Shown: positions 26,320-35,520, numbered from the stretch's first letter. The stretch is DNA of 64,000 bases from Bradyrhizobium sp. CB1717 (GCF_029714325.1 NZ_CP121666.1:6355001-6419000), one strand, 5' to 3'. Program-made: numbers and translations. Notes: a model not told the origin generated them from the sequence alone.

Positions 26320-28719
26320 ATGGCCAAGCGGGGCGTGAATGATCAGTACGGGAATTTCTCTGAAGCGAATGCAAATGCTCTGGAATGGGAATTCATCGGA
26401 CTGAACATCGCCTCGGCAAACGTCGGCTCTTTCGTCGGTCCGACCGCGTGGAGCAACACCAAGGCGAATGAAGGAAGTGCCGCAGACGGCGGCCCCGAGG
26501 GGTTCGCCGCCAAGAAAGGCGGCAGCGGCACGGGTGGAGGCAACACATCGACTGGCGGCACGGGAACAAGCACTTCAGGTTCTGGCACGAGCACATCGGG
26601 CACAGGTACGACCACCTCGAGCGGCACCACCGGTCAAGGAAGCACTACGCTCGTCCTTCATGACGTTCCCACTCACTGGCAGACATTGAACGCTCCCACG
26701 GGCAACTCAACGCTGCCCACTGACACCTATTTCAGCCAGCAATGGGGACTCACCAACAGCACCGCTGGGATCGACGTCGTCAAGGCCTGGCAAAACTACA
26801 CGGGACTTGGTGTCAAGATCGGCGTCATTGATGATGGCTTCGACTACAATCACGGCGACATCAACCCGCATTATCTGCTCAATCTCGACTACGACACCGT
26901 GACCGGCGGTGCCGACGCCTTTGGCAGCTCAACGACCGACAAGCATGGGACGACCGCCATGGGTGTCATCGGGGCTGCAGCCAACGGCACGGGCGTCGTC
27001 GGTGTCGCGTATAATGCCGGCATCGCCGGGTTTCGCATCGGATATGGCGCAACCGGCACAACGGGTCAGGCGACGGAGGCCTTCAATCACGTCCTCACAA
27101 ATGGCATGGACGTGGTCAATGCGAGCTGGGGCTATACCGCGCCCTACTCCGACAATTTCCTCTCGTCGGCATTCTCCGCAACAAAGGTCGCGATCCAGAA
27201 CGACGTCAGCAGCGGTCGCGGCGGCCTCGGAATCGTCATTGTGTTTGCGGCCGGAAATGGAGGCCCGACGGACAACGTAAACTATCACAACTTCCAAAAC
27301 GACCCGTTCGTCATCACGGTTGCAGCGACCGACACGTCCGGCCACATTACGAGCTACAGTTCGCCAGGAGCTGCAATTCTCATCTCGGCGCCAGGCACTG
27401 CCAAGACCGACGATCGCGTCGGAACCGATGGATATTCGACGAACGACTACATCAACATCTCCGGCACATCCTATGCGGCGCCCTACGTTTCCGGTGTCGT
27501 CGCTCTGATGCTGCAGGCAAACCCGAACCTCGGCTTCCGGGACGTCCAGGATATTCTGGCCTATTCGGCCAAGAACACGGATCCCACCAATGCGAGCTGG
27601 CACACCAACGGCGCCCACGATTGGAACGGCGGCGGCCTCCACTTCAGCGAAAGCTACGGCTTCGGCATGGTCGATGCGACGGCAGCGGTGAGGCTTGCCG
27701 AAAGCTGGCAATATCAGTCGACCTACGCCAACATGTCGAGCGAATCCGCATCGCATACAGACAACGCGGCGATTCCGGATGGCGTCGGCGGCCTGACCAG
27801 TCAGATGACATTCGCCTCTTCACTCGACGTGGAGAGAATGGTGATCGACCTCAATATCGCTCATGCGAGCCCGAGCGACCTCTTGGTGACGCTGACCTCT
27901 CCCAGCGGAACGACAGCAACACTTGCGTCGCACCCGGCAAACGGGACCGGCACAGGGATCGTGTTCCAGACGACGGCGAACAGCTTCTGGGGCGAGGATG
28001 CGAAGGGAACCTGGACGCTCACCGTTACGGACAGCGTTGCAGGAAATTCCGGCATCCTGAACAGCTGGACTCTGACGGCGCTCGGCGATTCCGCGTCGAC
28101 CCCGATTACCTACGTCTATACCGACGAGTTTGCGTCCGCGACCAATCCGGCCAATCTGATCCTCACGGATAGCAGCGGCAATGCGACGCTGAACACGGCG
28201 ACGGTCACCTCCGGCTCGTACCTCGATCTTCATGCCGGCGCACTCGACACCATCGCCGGCAGGACTCTCCAGATCGCATCGACGACCATCATCAAGAACG
28301 TCTGGGCTGGCGACGGCAACGACACCATCATCGCGAACGACCTCGGCGACACGATCCAGGCGGGCCGCGGCAACAATACGATTGTCACCGGCAAGGGCGC
28401 CGATGTCCTTTATGCGGCGCAAGCGGGCAGTATCGACACCTTCGTCTTCAATGCGCTTTCGGGCACGACAGATACCATCCTGAATTGGGTATCAGGCAAC
28501 AACAGCATCAATGTGGGACAACTGCTCAGCTCTCTCGGGTATTCCGGAAGCAACCCGATCACCGACGGATGGTTGAGCTTCGTCTCGGACGCGAAGGGCG
28601 GGACTAACATGGTGGTCGACGCGCATAACGGCGCCGCGCCACAATCCGTGGTGGACATCGTGGGCATTGCCCCCACGCTGCTTCACGAGAGTACGACGAC
28701 GTGGAGCCTGATCGTCTGA
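26320..28719 (+). CDS. kexin-like S8 serine protease with P-domain and RTX-like tail, probable T1SS substrate
   Basis: 799 residues; ATG with a perfect AAGGAG seven bases upstream. No Sec signal and no I9 propeptide is seen; the first 110 residues end in a Gly/Ser/Thr-rich linker. The subtilase catalytic set is intact: Asp-171 (GVIDDGFDYNHGD), His-209 (DKHGTT), Asn-313 (AAGNGG) and Ser-384 (SGTSYAAPYVSG). VIDDG and the following P-domain (about 475-590, ending GNSGILNSWTLTALG) place it with kexin/proprotein-convertase-like S8 enzymes. About residues 662-705 hold RTX-like Ca-binding repeats (GDGNDTIIAND, GRGNNTIVTGKGADVLYA). It lies divergent from the type I exporter, which probably secretes it. 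It could process the adhesins encoded downstream (inference). Confidence 0.9.
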   Translation: MAKRGVNDQYGNFSEANANALEWEFIGLNIASANVGSFVGPTAWSNTKANEGSAADGGPEGFAAKKGGSGTGGGNTSTGGTGTSTSGSGTSTSGTGTTTSSGTTGQGSTTLVLHDVPTHWQTLNAPTGNSTLPTDTYFSQQWGLTNSTAGIDVVKAWQNYTGLGVKIGVIDDGFDYNHGDINPHYLLNLDYDTVTGGADAFGSSTTDKHGTTAMGVIGAAANGTGVVGVAYNAGIAGFRIGYGATGTTGQATEAFNHVLTNGMDVVNASWGYTAPYSDNFLSSAFSATKVAIQNDVSSGRGGLGIVIVFAAGNGGPTDNVNYHNFQNDPFVITVAATDTSGHITSYSSPGAAILISAPGTAKTDDRVGTDGYSTNDYINISGTSYAAPYVSGVVALMLQANPNLGFRDVQDILAYSAKNTDPTNASWHTNGAHDWNGGGLHFSESYGFGMVDATAAVRLAESWQYQSTYANMSSESASHTDNAAIPDGVGGLTSQMTFASSLDVERMVIDLNIAHASPSDLLVTLTSPSGTTATLASHPANGTGTGIVFQTTANSFWGEDAKGTWTLTVTDSVAGNSGILNSWTLTALGDSASTPITYVYTDEFASATNPANLILTDSSGNATLNTATVTSGSYLDLHAGALDTIAGRTLQIASTTIIKNVWAGDGNDTIIANDLGDTIQAGRGNNTIVTGKGADVLYAAQAGSIDTFVFNALSGTTDTILNWVSGNNSINVGQLLSSLGYSGSNPITDGWLSFVSDAKGGTNMVVDAHNGAAPQSVVDIVGIAPTLLHESTTTWSLIV

Positions 28720-28755
28720 GAAACGTGGGCAGGCCTCCGCAATCGCCCCATAAAA

Positions 28756-28785
28756 AACGAAGGCCTCGTGACGAGCACGAGGCCT
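28756..28785 (-). terminator. rho-independent terminator of the 1419-residue protein gene
   Basis: A perfect 10-bp stem, AGGCCTCGTG at 28761-28770 and CACGAGGCCT at 28776-28785, with a 5-base loop. On the plus strand it is preceded by TAAAAAACGA, so on the minus strand it is followed by a T-run, fitting termination of the gene ending at 28816. It lies between two convergent genes. Confidence 0.85.
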
Positions 28786-28815
28786 AGATCTAAGCGTACG
28801 CACGCTGAGACGGTC

Positions 28816-31800
28816 TTAGGCGATGCCTTGGATTCCCCCCGTCTGATGCAGGGTCAGCCAGAACTGATCGAGCGTGTTCTCATGCTGATTGATGACGTTT
28901 ACGCCATCGTTGGTCCATCCAACCCAACCCGGCGAGCCCGAGCTGGTGACGAGTTGATTCTGATTGAACGCCATTAGAGCATTCTTCAGTCCTTCGCCAT
29001 CGGCTTCCTTCCCAAGCGGGGTCCCCCAATCGGTGATGCCGGTGCTTGCGTCCGTAACATCAACGTAGGTCTTGTTCCATGCATTCGAATTCGTCGCGAC
29101 GCCTGTGGTCTTGTCGAGAATGAGATCATTGTTTGTATCGACATTCACGCCAAGGCCAGCCCAAGCGCCCTTTCCGGTCAACCACATGACAGCTTCGTCG
29201 ATGAGGTTGTTGGGTTGCACGACCCCTGCATCGATGTTGAGCTGCGTTGCGATCACCTGGGCAAGCATGATCGAGATGGCGTCACCGTTCTTGGCGGCCG
29301 ACTCGATCGAGAGTGCCGTAGCTACGTCAATCTTGAGGTAGTGAGCGTTGGCGCCATCGTCCTGAATGCCATTGCCATTGGCATCACCGAGCAACAGGTA
29401 CTTGTCGGTACGATGGGTATTCCATGCGGAGGCATGGCTTCCCCAGTATCCCTGCGTCCTTGCGGAGTTCTCATACCCGTTGTAGCTGCTCGGATCGGAG
29501 GCCGTATCCGTACCCGTATGACCCGCAGTGTCGATGAACGAACCGGTTGCCGTACCCGTGTTCGAGTATCCACCTTCGATCGCCTTGCCGGTAGCTTGGT
29601 AGATCCAGGTTTCGTTGAGATCCAGCTTGTGGTCGCCATTAGTGTCACCGCTCACATATGTCGGCGTTACACCCTTGTCATCGGTCACCGTAACATTTGA
29701 AAGAGCGACATTCCCCGTATTAGTCACCGTGTATTTCCAGGTTAGGGAAGTCCCGGCGATGACATTGATCCCGTCTCCCGATTGATTGCCGGCGGTGGTA
29801 ATTTTATTGATTGATATCTCGGGATCAGCACCGAAATAGTTCGAAGCGTCTTGCGCCGACGGCGTGGCCTTGTGGCCTGCATCGTCGGTGAACGAGCCGG
29901 TCGCCGTTCCGGTGTTTTTGTAATTGCCCGTTACCGCCGTGCCGTCTGCCGAGAAAATCCAGGTCTCGCTGGTATCCAGCAGGCCGTTGCTGTTCGCATC
30001 GCCGCTCACGTAGTGCGGATTGACGCCGCCAACCGAGTCGGTCACCGCGACGTCGGAGAGCGCGACGTTGCCGGTGTTGGTGACCGTATATTGCCAACTG
30101 ATCGCCTCGCCCGACAGAATCGTCAGCCCGTCACCCGACTTCGACCCGTCGACCGTCACCTTGTTGATCGCGATCCCGGGATTGGCACCGAAATAGTTCG
30201 AGTCGTCATGCGCCGACGGCGTGGCCTTGTGGCCTGCATCGTCGGTGAACGAGCCGGTCGCCGTTCCGGTGTTTTTGTAATCGCCCGTTACCGCCGTGCC
30301 GTCCGCCGAGAAGATCCAGGTCTCGCTGGTATCCAGCAGCCCGTTGCTGTTCGCATCGCCGCTCACGTAGTGCGGATTGACGCCGCCAACCGAGTCGGTC
30401 ACCGCGACGTCGGAGAGCGCGATGTTGCCGGTGTTGGTCACCGTATATTGCCAGCTGATCCCCTCGCCCGACAGAATCGTCAGCCCGTCACCCGACTTCG
30501 ACCCGTCGACCGTCACCTTGTTGATCGCGATCCCGGGATTGGCACCGAAATAGTTCGAGTCGTCATGCGCCGACGGCGTGGCCTTGTGGCCTGCATCGTC
30601 GGTGAACGAGCCGGTCGCCGTTCCGGTGTTTTTGTAATCGCCCGTTACCGCCGTGCCGTCCGCCGAGAAGATCCAGGTCTCGCTGGTATCCAGCAGCCCG
30701 TTGCTGTTCGCATCGCCGCTCACGTAGTGCGGATTGACGCCGCCAACCGAGTCGGTCACCGCGACGTCGGAGAGCGCGACGTTGCCGGTGTTGGTGACCG
30801 TATATTGCCAGCTGATCCCCTCGCCCGACAGAATCGTCAGCCCGTCACCCGACTTCGACCCGTCGACCGTCACCTTGTTGATCGCGATCCCGGGATTGGC
30901 ACCGAAATAGTTCGAGTCGTCTTGCGCCGACGGCGTGGCCTTGTGGCCTGCATCGTCGGTGAACGAGCCGGTCGCCGTTCCGGTGTTTTTGTAATCGCCC
31001 GTTACCGCCGTGCCGTCCGCCGAGAAGATCCAGGTTTCGCTGGTATCCAGCAGGCCGTTGCTGTTCGTATCGCCGCTCACGTAGTGCGGATTGACGCCGC
31101 CAACCGAGTCGGTCACCTCGACGTCGGAGAGCGCGACGTCGCCGGTGTTGGTGACCGTATATTGCCAGCTGATTCCCTCGCCCGACAGAATCGTCAGTCC
31201 GTCACCCGACTTCGACCCGTCGACCGTCACCTTGTTGATCGCGATCCCGGGCGTCACGCCCGTGTAGCCCGACAGGTCCTGATCGGAAACCGTGATGCCA
31301 ACCGGCGGGTCGCCGCTCACTTCGCCGACGTTCTGGTAGAGGCCGTCAATTGCCTTACCTGATGCGCTGAAGTACCAGGTCTCGTTCGTGTCCAGCTTGC
31401 CATCGCTATTGGCGTCCCCGGTCAAATATACGGGGGTCACGCCAGGCTGGTTATCCGTCACGTGGACGTTGGACAGGGCTACGTCGCCTGGATTGGTAAT
31501 CTTGTAGATCCAGGAGACGTTTTCGTTGGCCAGGATGGTGGCGCCATCGGTGCCGCTGTCGAAATCGGTCTTCACGGTCAGGGCCGAAGTGTCCCCGTCG
31601 AACGTGACCTTATCGATCGAGATAATCGCGGTACCCACCCGGCTCACGCCGATGTAACTCGACGGATCGGTGTCCGAGACATGGGTGGTCGTGCCGTCCT
31701 TGCCCTTGGTGACGTAATCGCCGGTCACCGTACCGATGTTGTGGTATTGGCCACCCGGAAGGCCGGATGTATCGACCGCAGTTCCCTTAGCCGTGTAAAT

Positions 31801-33075
31801 CCACGTCTCGGTCACATCCAGGATGTCGTCGTGGTTGGTATCGCCGATATTGTGCCCACCGGCGAGAGTGGGTGTCACGGTGACACCGTGGTCGTCGGTC
31901 ACCTCGATGTTTGACAGCCCGACATTGCCCGTGTTCGTGACCGTATAGGTCCAGGTAACGGGGCTGCCGGTCGTGATCGTCACGCCGTCGCCATCAGTGA
32001 TCAATCCGCCGGGACCATCGCCCGTCACCTTGTCGATATTGATGCTGGGGCGAGCAGCCGCGAGCACGCCCCATTCCTCGAATCCGCTATTCGCGGCGTA
32101 GGTCGCAGCATCGGCGCCGCTCGTTCCTCCGCCGAATGCCGAATAGAGATAGACGTTAGGCGTGGCCCCCGAATGGTCGAACAGGCTATCCGCAATCAGG
32201 ACGACATAATCGCCCTTGCCGCTGCCGGCATCCCACTGCGCATTCAGCAACACGGTCTTGTCGCCACCGCCATCAAGGTCGAAAATCGGCGTCAGTCCCG
32301 TCAGATCGGTGAGCGTGCCGGAGCCCGCCTGATAGATCTTCAGCTGGTCCAGGGAGATGAGCTGCGGGGCGTTCTTGCTGCCGCTCTGGTTGATGTCTAT
32401 CCGAAACTCTCTGTAGAGGACGCCGATATTGCCGCCGTTCGCTGCGCTGCCGACGACCGTCGGAATGGCGTCCAACAAGAGCGCATTCGTGTGCGCTTGC
32501 GACTTGTCATCCAGCGGCAGCGGTGTTCCATCCGTATTGAAACCCGATTCAGTCGGAGCGTTCTGCATCACGAGGAAGGAATCGAACACACCCGTGCCGG
32601 TCGAAACCGCCGTCGTCGTGTTCGTGAATATCGCGCCATTGACCTGCGCAGTCGAACTTTGATTGGTGACGTCTACTGCACCGGTGATGCTGTCGGTGAA
32701 GGCCGTGGTCGTCATGACGCCTGATGTCGTGTCAGTGGCGCTCAGCACGAACGACTCGCCCAGCGCGTCCTGCCCGACATCCCAGGCGGTGACCACCACG
32801 CCATTGGCAAGGCCGTCGAGGTCACCGGCACCGCCATCCACCACTGTCCAGGGCACATTCGTGCCGGCCACGGGATTGCCAGCCACGTCAGTGACTTCAA
32901 ACGTCACGGTATCGCCCACACCGACGTTGGCCGTGAAGTAGGCAGTCGACCCAGGCGCATAATCGGATTGATTGGTGCTCACGGACGTGGCCGCTAGCGT
33001 CGGATCGGCGATCAACTGAGACTCATCGACCGGAACGTACACGCCGCTCGCCGGATCGTACTTGTAAATTGCCAT
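28816..33075 (-). CDS. 1419-residue repetitive extracellular protein with DUF11-like Ca-binding repeats
   Basis: ATG at 33075 with GGAGG eight bases upstream. No Sec signal is visible. The N-terminal 110 residues include an Ig-like segment (GDTVTFEVTDVAGNPVAGTNVPW). From about residue 350 to 1200 there are repeats of the conserved type INKVTxDG ... WxYTVTNTGNVALSxVxVTD ... SGDxNxNGxLDxxETW, DUF11/CARDB-like beta domains; four are almost identical and 119 residues long. Each carries a D-x-N-x-N-G-x-L-D-x-x-E loop resembling an EF-hand/dockerin Ca site. The last 220 residues begin with ARTQGYWGSH, known from other exported repeat proteins, and have another such loop (GDANGNGIQDDG). Likely a secreted or surface structural protein using the nearby T1SS; no enzymatic domain is seen. 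Confidence 0.85.
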   Translation of the reverse strand: MAIYKYDPASGVYVPVDESQLIADPTLAATSVSTNQSDYAPGSTAYFTANVGVGDTVTFEVTDVAGNPVAGTNVPWTVVDGGAGDLDGLANGVVVTAWDVGQDALGESFVLSATDTTSGVMTTTAFTDSITGAVDVTNQSSTAQVNGAIFTNTTTAVSTGTGVFDSFLVMQNAPTESGFNTDGTPLPLDDKSQAHTNALLLDAIPTVVGSAANGGNIGVLYREFRIDINQSGSKNAPQLISLDQLKIYQAGSGTLTDLTGLTPIFDLDGGGDKTVLLNAQWDAGSGKGDYVVLIADSLFDHSGATPNVYLYSAFGGGTSGADAATYAANSGFEEWGVLAAARPSINIDKVTGDGPGGLITDGDGVTITTGSPVTWTYTVTNTGNVGLSNIEVTDDHGVTVTPTLAGGHNIGDTNHDDILDVTETWIYTAKGTAVDTSGLPGGQYHNIGTVTGDYVTKGKDGTTTHVSDTDPSSYIGVSRVGTAIISIDKVTFDGDTSALTVKTDFDSGTDGATILANENVSWIYKITNPGDVALSNVHVTDNQPGVTPVYLTGDANSDGKLDTNETWYFSASGKAIDGLYQNVGEVSGDPPVGITVSDQDLSGYTGVTPGIAINKVTVDGSKSGDGLTILSGEGISWQYTVTNTGDVALSDVEVTDSVGGVNPHYVSGDTNSNGLLDTSETWIFSADGTAVTGDYKNTGTATGSFTDDAGHKATPSAQDDSNYFGANPGIAINKVTVDGSKSGDGLTILSGEGISWQYTVTNTGNVALSDVAVTDSVGGVNPHYVSGDANSNGLLDTSETWIFSADGTAVTGDYKNTGTATGSFTDDAGHKATPSAHDDSNYFGANPGIAINKVTVDGSKSGDGLTILSGEGISWQYTVTNTGNIALSDVAVTDSVGGVNPHYVSGDANSNGLLDTSETWIFSADGTAVTGDYKNTGTATGSFTDDAGHKATPSAHDDSNYFGANPGIAINKVTVDGSKSGDGLTILSGEAISWQYTVTNTGNVALSDVAVTDSVGGVNPHYVSGDANSNGLLDTSETWIFSADGTAVTGNYKNTGTATGSFTDDAGHKATPSAQDASNYFGADPEISINKITTAGNQSGDGINVIAGTSLTWKYTVTNTGNVALSNVTVTDDKGVTPTYVSGDTNGDHKLDLNETWIYQATGKAIEGGYSNTGTATGSFIDTAGHTGTDTASDPSSYNGYENSARTQGYWGSHASAWNTHRTDKYLLLGDANGNGIQDDGANAHYLKIDVATALSIESAAKNGDAISIMLAQVIATQLNIDAGVVQPNNLIDEAVMWLTGKGAWAGLGVNVDTNNDLILDKTTGVATNSNAWNKTYVDVTDASTGITDWGTPLGKEADGEGLKNALMAFNQNQLVTSSGSPGWVGWTNDGVNVINQHENTLDQFWLTLHQTGGIQGIA
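29831..31258 (-). repeat. four tandem 357-bp repeats
   Basis: The marker CCGAAATAG recurs at 29831, 30188, 30545 and 30902, exactly 357 bp apart. Each unit encodes 119 residues starting near PGIAINKVTVDG. By eye, the units at 30188 and 30545 differ at only about two positions; the outer ones differ slightly more. More diverged relatives of the unit lie on both sides (about 29460-29830 and 31259-32070). Confidence 0.95.
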
Positions 33076-33155
33076 GACCTAAGCCTCCAAAAAATCGCAA
33101 CAAAAATTGCAAAGTCACGTGGGAGGAGGCAGGAATGCCGCTTTCGGTCGCGCAC

Positions 33156-33187
33156 AAAAAACCGGCACACGCAGACGCGCGCGCCGG
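33156..33187 (-). terminator. hairpin with T-run in the leader of the repeat-protein gene
   Basis: On the minus strand a CCGGC/GCCGG stem, extendable through G-U pairs, is followed by six T (33161-33156). It lies about 80 bases upstream of the ATG at 33075 and more than 200 bp downstream of the preceding gene, so it could end upstream transcription or act as an attenuator. Confidence 0.45.
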
Positions 33188-33422
33188 CCTATGCAGACCT
33201 CCGTCGGCAAAAATCAATCAAAACAGCCCTGCCTGCCCAGAAACAATCAAACCGGGAAATTTAAGCAACTATTTACAATTAACGCAACCTTTAGTCGGCG
33301 AATTAAACAATGACGGGCGATCCCATATTCGGGAAATCTCGGCAATCTCCGTCCCGGAGGTTGGTAAATACCTTCGACGGAGCCGGGATGTGCGGAAGGA
33401 TCAGCCTGCCTTCAGCTCTCGG
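33188..33422. promoter_or_regulatory. upstream region of the 1419-residue protein gene
   Basis: AT-rich from 33240 to 33310, with TTAA boxes at 33261, 33279 and 33303. TTAA at 33261 is followed after seven bases by TTTAC, one mismatch from the CtrA consensus TTAA-N7-TTAAC. No gene is seen. Confidence 0.4.
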
Positions 33423-33761
33423 CTACGACCCGCGAACGGGCATCGCCGCTGCCCTCGCCTGCGCCGCGCCGTGCAGCTCCCACGCGCGCTGCATCCGCTC
33501 GGGTTGCGTTTCCTTCAGCTGCCTCCCCCAGGCTGCGCTGAAGGCCTCGATCGCCGTGTCCCTGCCTTGAGCTGCGCCGCTCGCCCATGCCGGAAGGCCC
33601 ATCGGGATCACGACGAACCACTCCCACGAACGATCGGGCCCGTTCGCATCCCGCGCATGGCGGATCCCGCCGATCTCGCGGCCTTGCGACCAGACAGCGA
33701 AGTGATCGGCGATCCCGGGCCATTTCGGACGAATGCTGAGGGTGGTCGCGTTATTCATCAT
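33423..33761 (-). CDS. protein of unknown function
   Basis: About 112 residues from ATG at 33761 (a TTG five codons upstream is also in frame). The sequence is soluble and protein-like, with a tryptophan-rich core (IADHFAVWSQGREIGGIRHA, RSWEWFVVIPMGLPAWASG) and a helical C-terminus (AIEAFSAAWGRQLKE). No family recognised. First of a group of small unknown genes between the two giant repeat-protein genes. Confidence 0.65.
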   Translation of the reverse strand: MMNNATTLSIRPKWPGIADHFAVWSQGREIGGIRHARDANGPDRSWEWFVVIPMGLPAWASGAAQGRDTAIEAFSAAWGRQLKETQPERMQRAWELHGAAQARAAAMPVRGS

Positions 33762-33820
33762 CGTAAATTCTTGCAATGACGGAATTCAAGTAACGCGGGG
33801 CCAACGCTGTCACATCTGGT

Positions 33821-34258
33821 TTAACTCCTGGGGGTCGCCCGCTGCGCCAGCAATGCATCGGCGCTCTTGGTGAGCCCGCCGGCCAACTGTTTCGCGGCGT
33901 CCGGTGAGAACGCGTAACCGGCCTGGTCTTCCAGCCGGTGGTTGAGGATGAAGAGCACAAGGCCGCGGCCGCTGGTGTCGGCGGAAATCGTGCAGTTCTT
34001 GGGGATTTCGAACCGCACCTCGTCGGCCTTGCCGGTCGCGCCCGGTTTGGTCTGCGCTGCGGCTTCGGCACTGGGGGCGGCTGCTTCGGCGGCAAGGGCC
34101 GGCCCGCCGCCTTTTGACGCCGCCGGCTGCGCACCGCCTCGCACCTTTGTCAGTACCGCGATCAGATCGTCGACGCAGTCACTGGCGAATCTCAGCTCCA
34201 GTGCACCAGTATATTTGCCCGTGGTCTGGACGATGAATTCCTTTTTGTCGTCCGACAT
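33821..34258 (-). CDS. protein of unknown function
   Basis: ATG at 34258 gives a 145-residue protein starting MSDDKKEFIVQTTGKYTGAL. Two folded-looking halves (ELRFASDCVDDLIAVLTKV and VRFEIPKNCTISADTSGRGLVLFILNHRLED) are joined by an Ala/Pro/Gly-rich linker of about 45 residues. An in-frame upstream extension is possible but lacks support. No known domain. It diverges from the gene starting at 34474. Confidence 0.65.
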   Translation of the reverse strand: MSDDKKEFIVQTTGKYTGALELRFASDCVDDLIAVLTKVRGGAQPAASKGGGPALAAEAAAPSAEAAAQTKPGATGKADEVRFEIPKNCTISADTSGRGLVLFILNHRLEDQAGYAFSPDAAKQLAGGLTKSADALLAQRATPRS

Positions 34259-34473
34259 GGTGGCGGAGCTCACCGCCGCAATCCTGATCGCCATTAGCCC
34301 AATGCCTCGAAATATGGCTGGGGCCTCGTTGGCCCCTCTGCCCAACTATGCGTCAACTATACTGCCCAGGGCGGCCCGGGATAGACGCATTAACCTTGAC
34401 GCGTCCGCCTTGCCGCTTCCACACGAGCGACCTAGGATAAAGCCATGTTACGGTCAATTCGCGTTGCAGCACG

Positions 34474-34920
34474 ATGAGTATCAATCCCGCACCCCGGATC
34501 ATTGCAGAGTTGCGGCCGAAGTACGAGATCAAGATCGACCTCGACGAGCGATGCTTCCTGTTTCCGGCCGGAAAGTCGGTCAGCCAGCTGCTGTTGCTAT
34601 CGGACGGCCACACCATCCTCATCGACGCCGTGTATCCGTTCAACCAAGCACGCACGCCACCGCGGCTCGCAGCGCTTGATCTCGACGATGCCAGGGAGTT
34701 TGGACGGCGGCTGGTCGAAGCGGTCCATACGGCGCGCACCCAGCTGGTGGGCACGAATGGCATCAGGATATCCATCAACGTGGTCGCCAATGGATATCAC
34801 CTCCAGTTTGGCGACATGAACGCAGCGACCGAACTGTTTCTCGGCACCGGCTGCATCTGGCGTGTCTGCCAGGGCCTGCTCCGCATCGTCGACCTGATCG
34901 CACCCATCGAATCCAACTGA
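34474..34920 (+). CDS. protein of unknown function
   Basis: 148 residues, soluble, with alternating beta/alpha character (YEIKIDLDERCFLFPAGKSV, LLLLSDGHTILIDAVYPF, REFGRRLVEAVHTART, GIRISINVVANGYHLQFGD). No signal peptide and no family I recognise. It is the only plus-strand gene between the two giant genes, converging on the small gene at 34946-35164. Confidence 0.65.
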   Translation: MSINPAPRIIAELRPKYEIKIDLDERCFLFPAGKSVSQLLLLSDGHTILIDAVYPFNQARTPPRLAALDLDDAREFGRRLVEAVHTARTQLVGTNGIRISINVVANGYHLQFGDMNAATELFLGTGCIWRVCQGLLRIVDLIAPIESN

Positions 34921-34945
34921 CGCGGTGCCGGCGGGGGCGGCCGCT

Positions 34946-35164
34946 TCAGGACGCGGTCTCGACCAGCGGCTCCAGATAGCTGCGATGCAGCGTTTGCGGA
35001 TGCTTGTGTCCGTCCAGAATGACCCGCAGCGCGTTCTTGGTCTGGGCAAAGCCGATGACCCGACCCGTCCTCCCGTCCAAACGCTTGCTATGCTTGCCGA
35101 GGGACCTCACCCGGAAGCGGCTGCCAATCGCAAGATCCAGCGCGAGCGCGTCGTTTTCATTCAT
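34946..35164 (-). CDS. small protein of unknown function, SH3-like look
   Basis: ATG at 35164 gives 72 residues. The pattern AIGSRFRVRSLGKHSKRLDG, RTGRVIGF and LRVILDGHKHPQTLHRSYLEPL is that of a small beta-barrel, resembling KOW/SH3-like folds, but this is only an impression. No membrane segment. A TTG three codons upstream is in frame. Confidence 0.6.
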   Translation of the reverse strand: MNENDALALDLAIGSRFRVRSLGKHSKRLDGRTGRVIGFAQTKNALRVILDGHKHPQTLHRSYLEPLVETAS

Positions 35165-35214
35165 GGCGGTCAACTCTTCATCAAATATCTTCCAGACAGG
35201 GTCACCCGGTCAAC

Positions 35215-35490
35215 CTACACGCTACGCTTCTCCGCGAGGCTGCTGCAAAGCCGGCGATCGTCCTCCGACATGCCGGCCGGCGTCTCCCCATATTTGAAAT
35301 AAGCCAGGATATGCGCGAGACGGGCAGCGTGCTCGACGGCGCCTCGCCTCTTCGCGCGCTGCCAGGCAGTGCGCTGGTGTCCACTCATTGCGAGCTTTGT
35401 GGCCGTCTGCACCTCCATCGACAACACCGAGATCAGCATGCTGCGATCGACATCGACCAGCGAATTCAACAAGGCCTCTACGTCACGCAT
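35215..35490 (-). CDS. small protein of unknown function
   Basis: 91 residues from ATG at 35490, mostly helical (MRDVEALLNSLVDVDRSMLI, ARLAHILAYFKYGETPAGMS). It begins 31 bp downstream of the stop codon of the giant adhesin gene on the same strand, so it could be co-transcribed with it. No family recognised. Confidence 0.6.
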   Translation of the reverse strand: MRDVEALLNSLVDVDRSMLISVLSMEVQTATKLAMSGHQRTAWQRAKRRGAVEHAARLAHILAYFKYGETPAGMSEDDRRLCSSLAEKRSV

Positions 35491-35520
35491 TCCGTTCAGT
35501 CCACCTCCTGCTAGCGCCGA

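Noticed and set aside
29831..31258. Possible CRISPR-like regular repeats
   Set aside because: The unit is 357 bp, contiguous, without spacers, and codes for protein domains.
29851..31362. A 503-codon plus-strand frame with perfect repeats
   Set aside because: It is the antisense of the four 357-bp repeats; the opposite strand has the DUF11-like domains and a proper ribosome-binding site.
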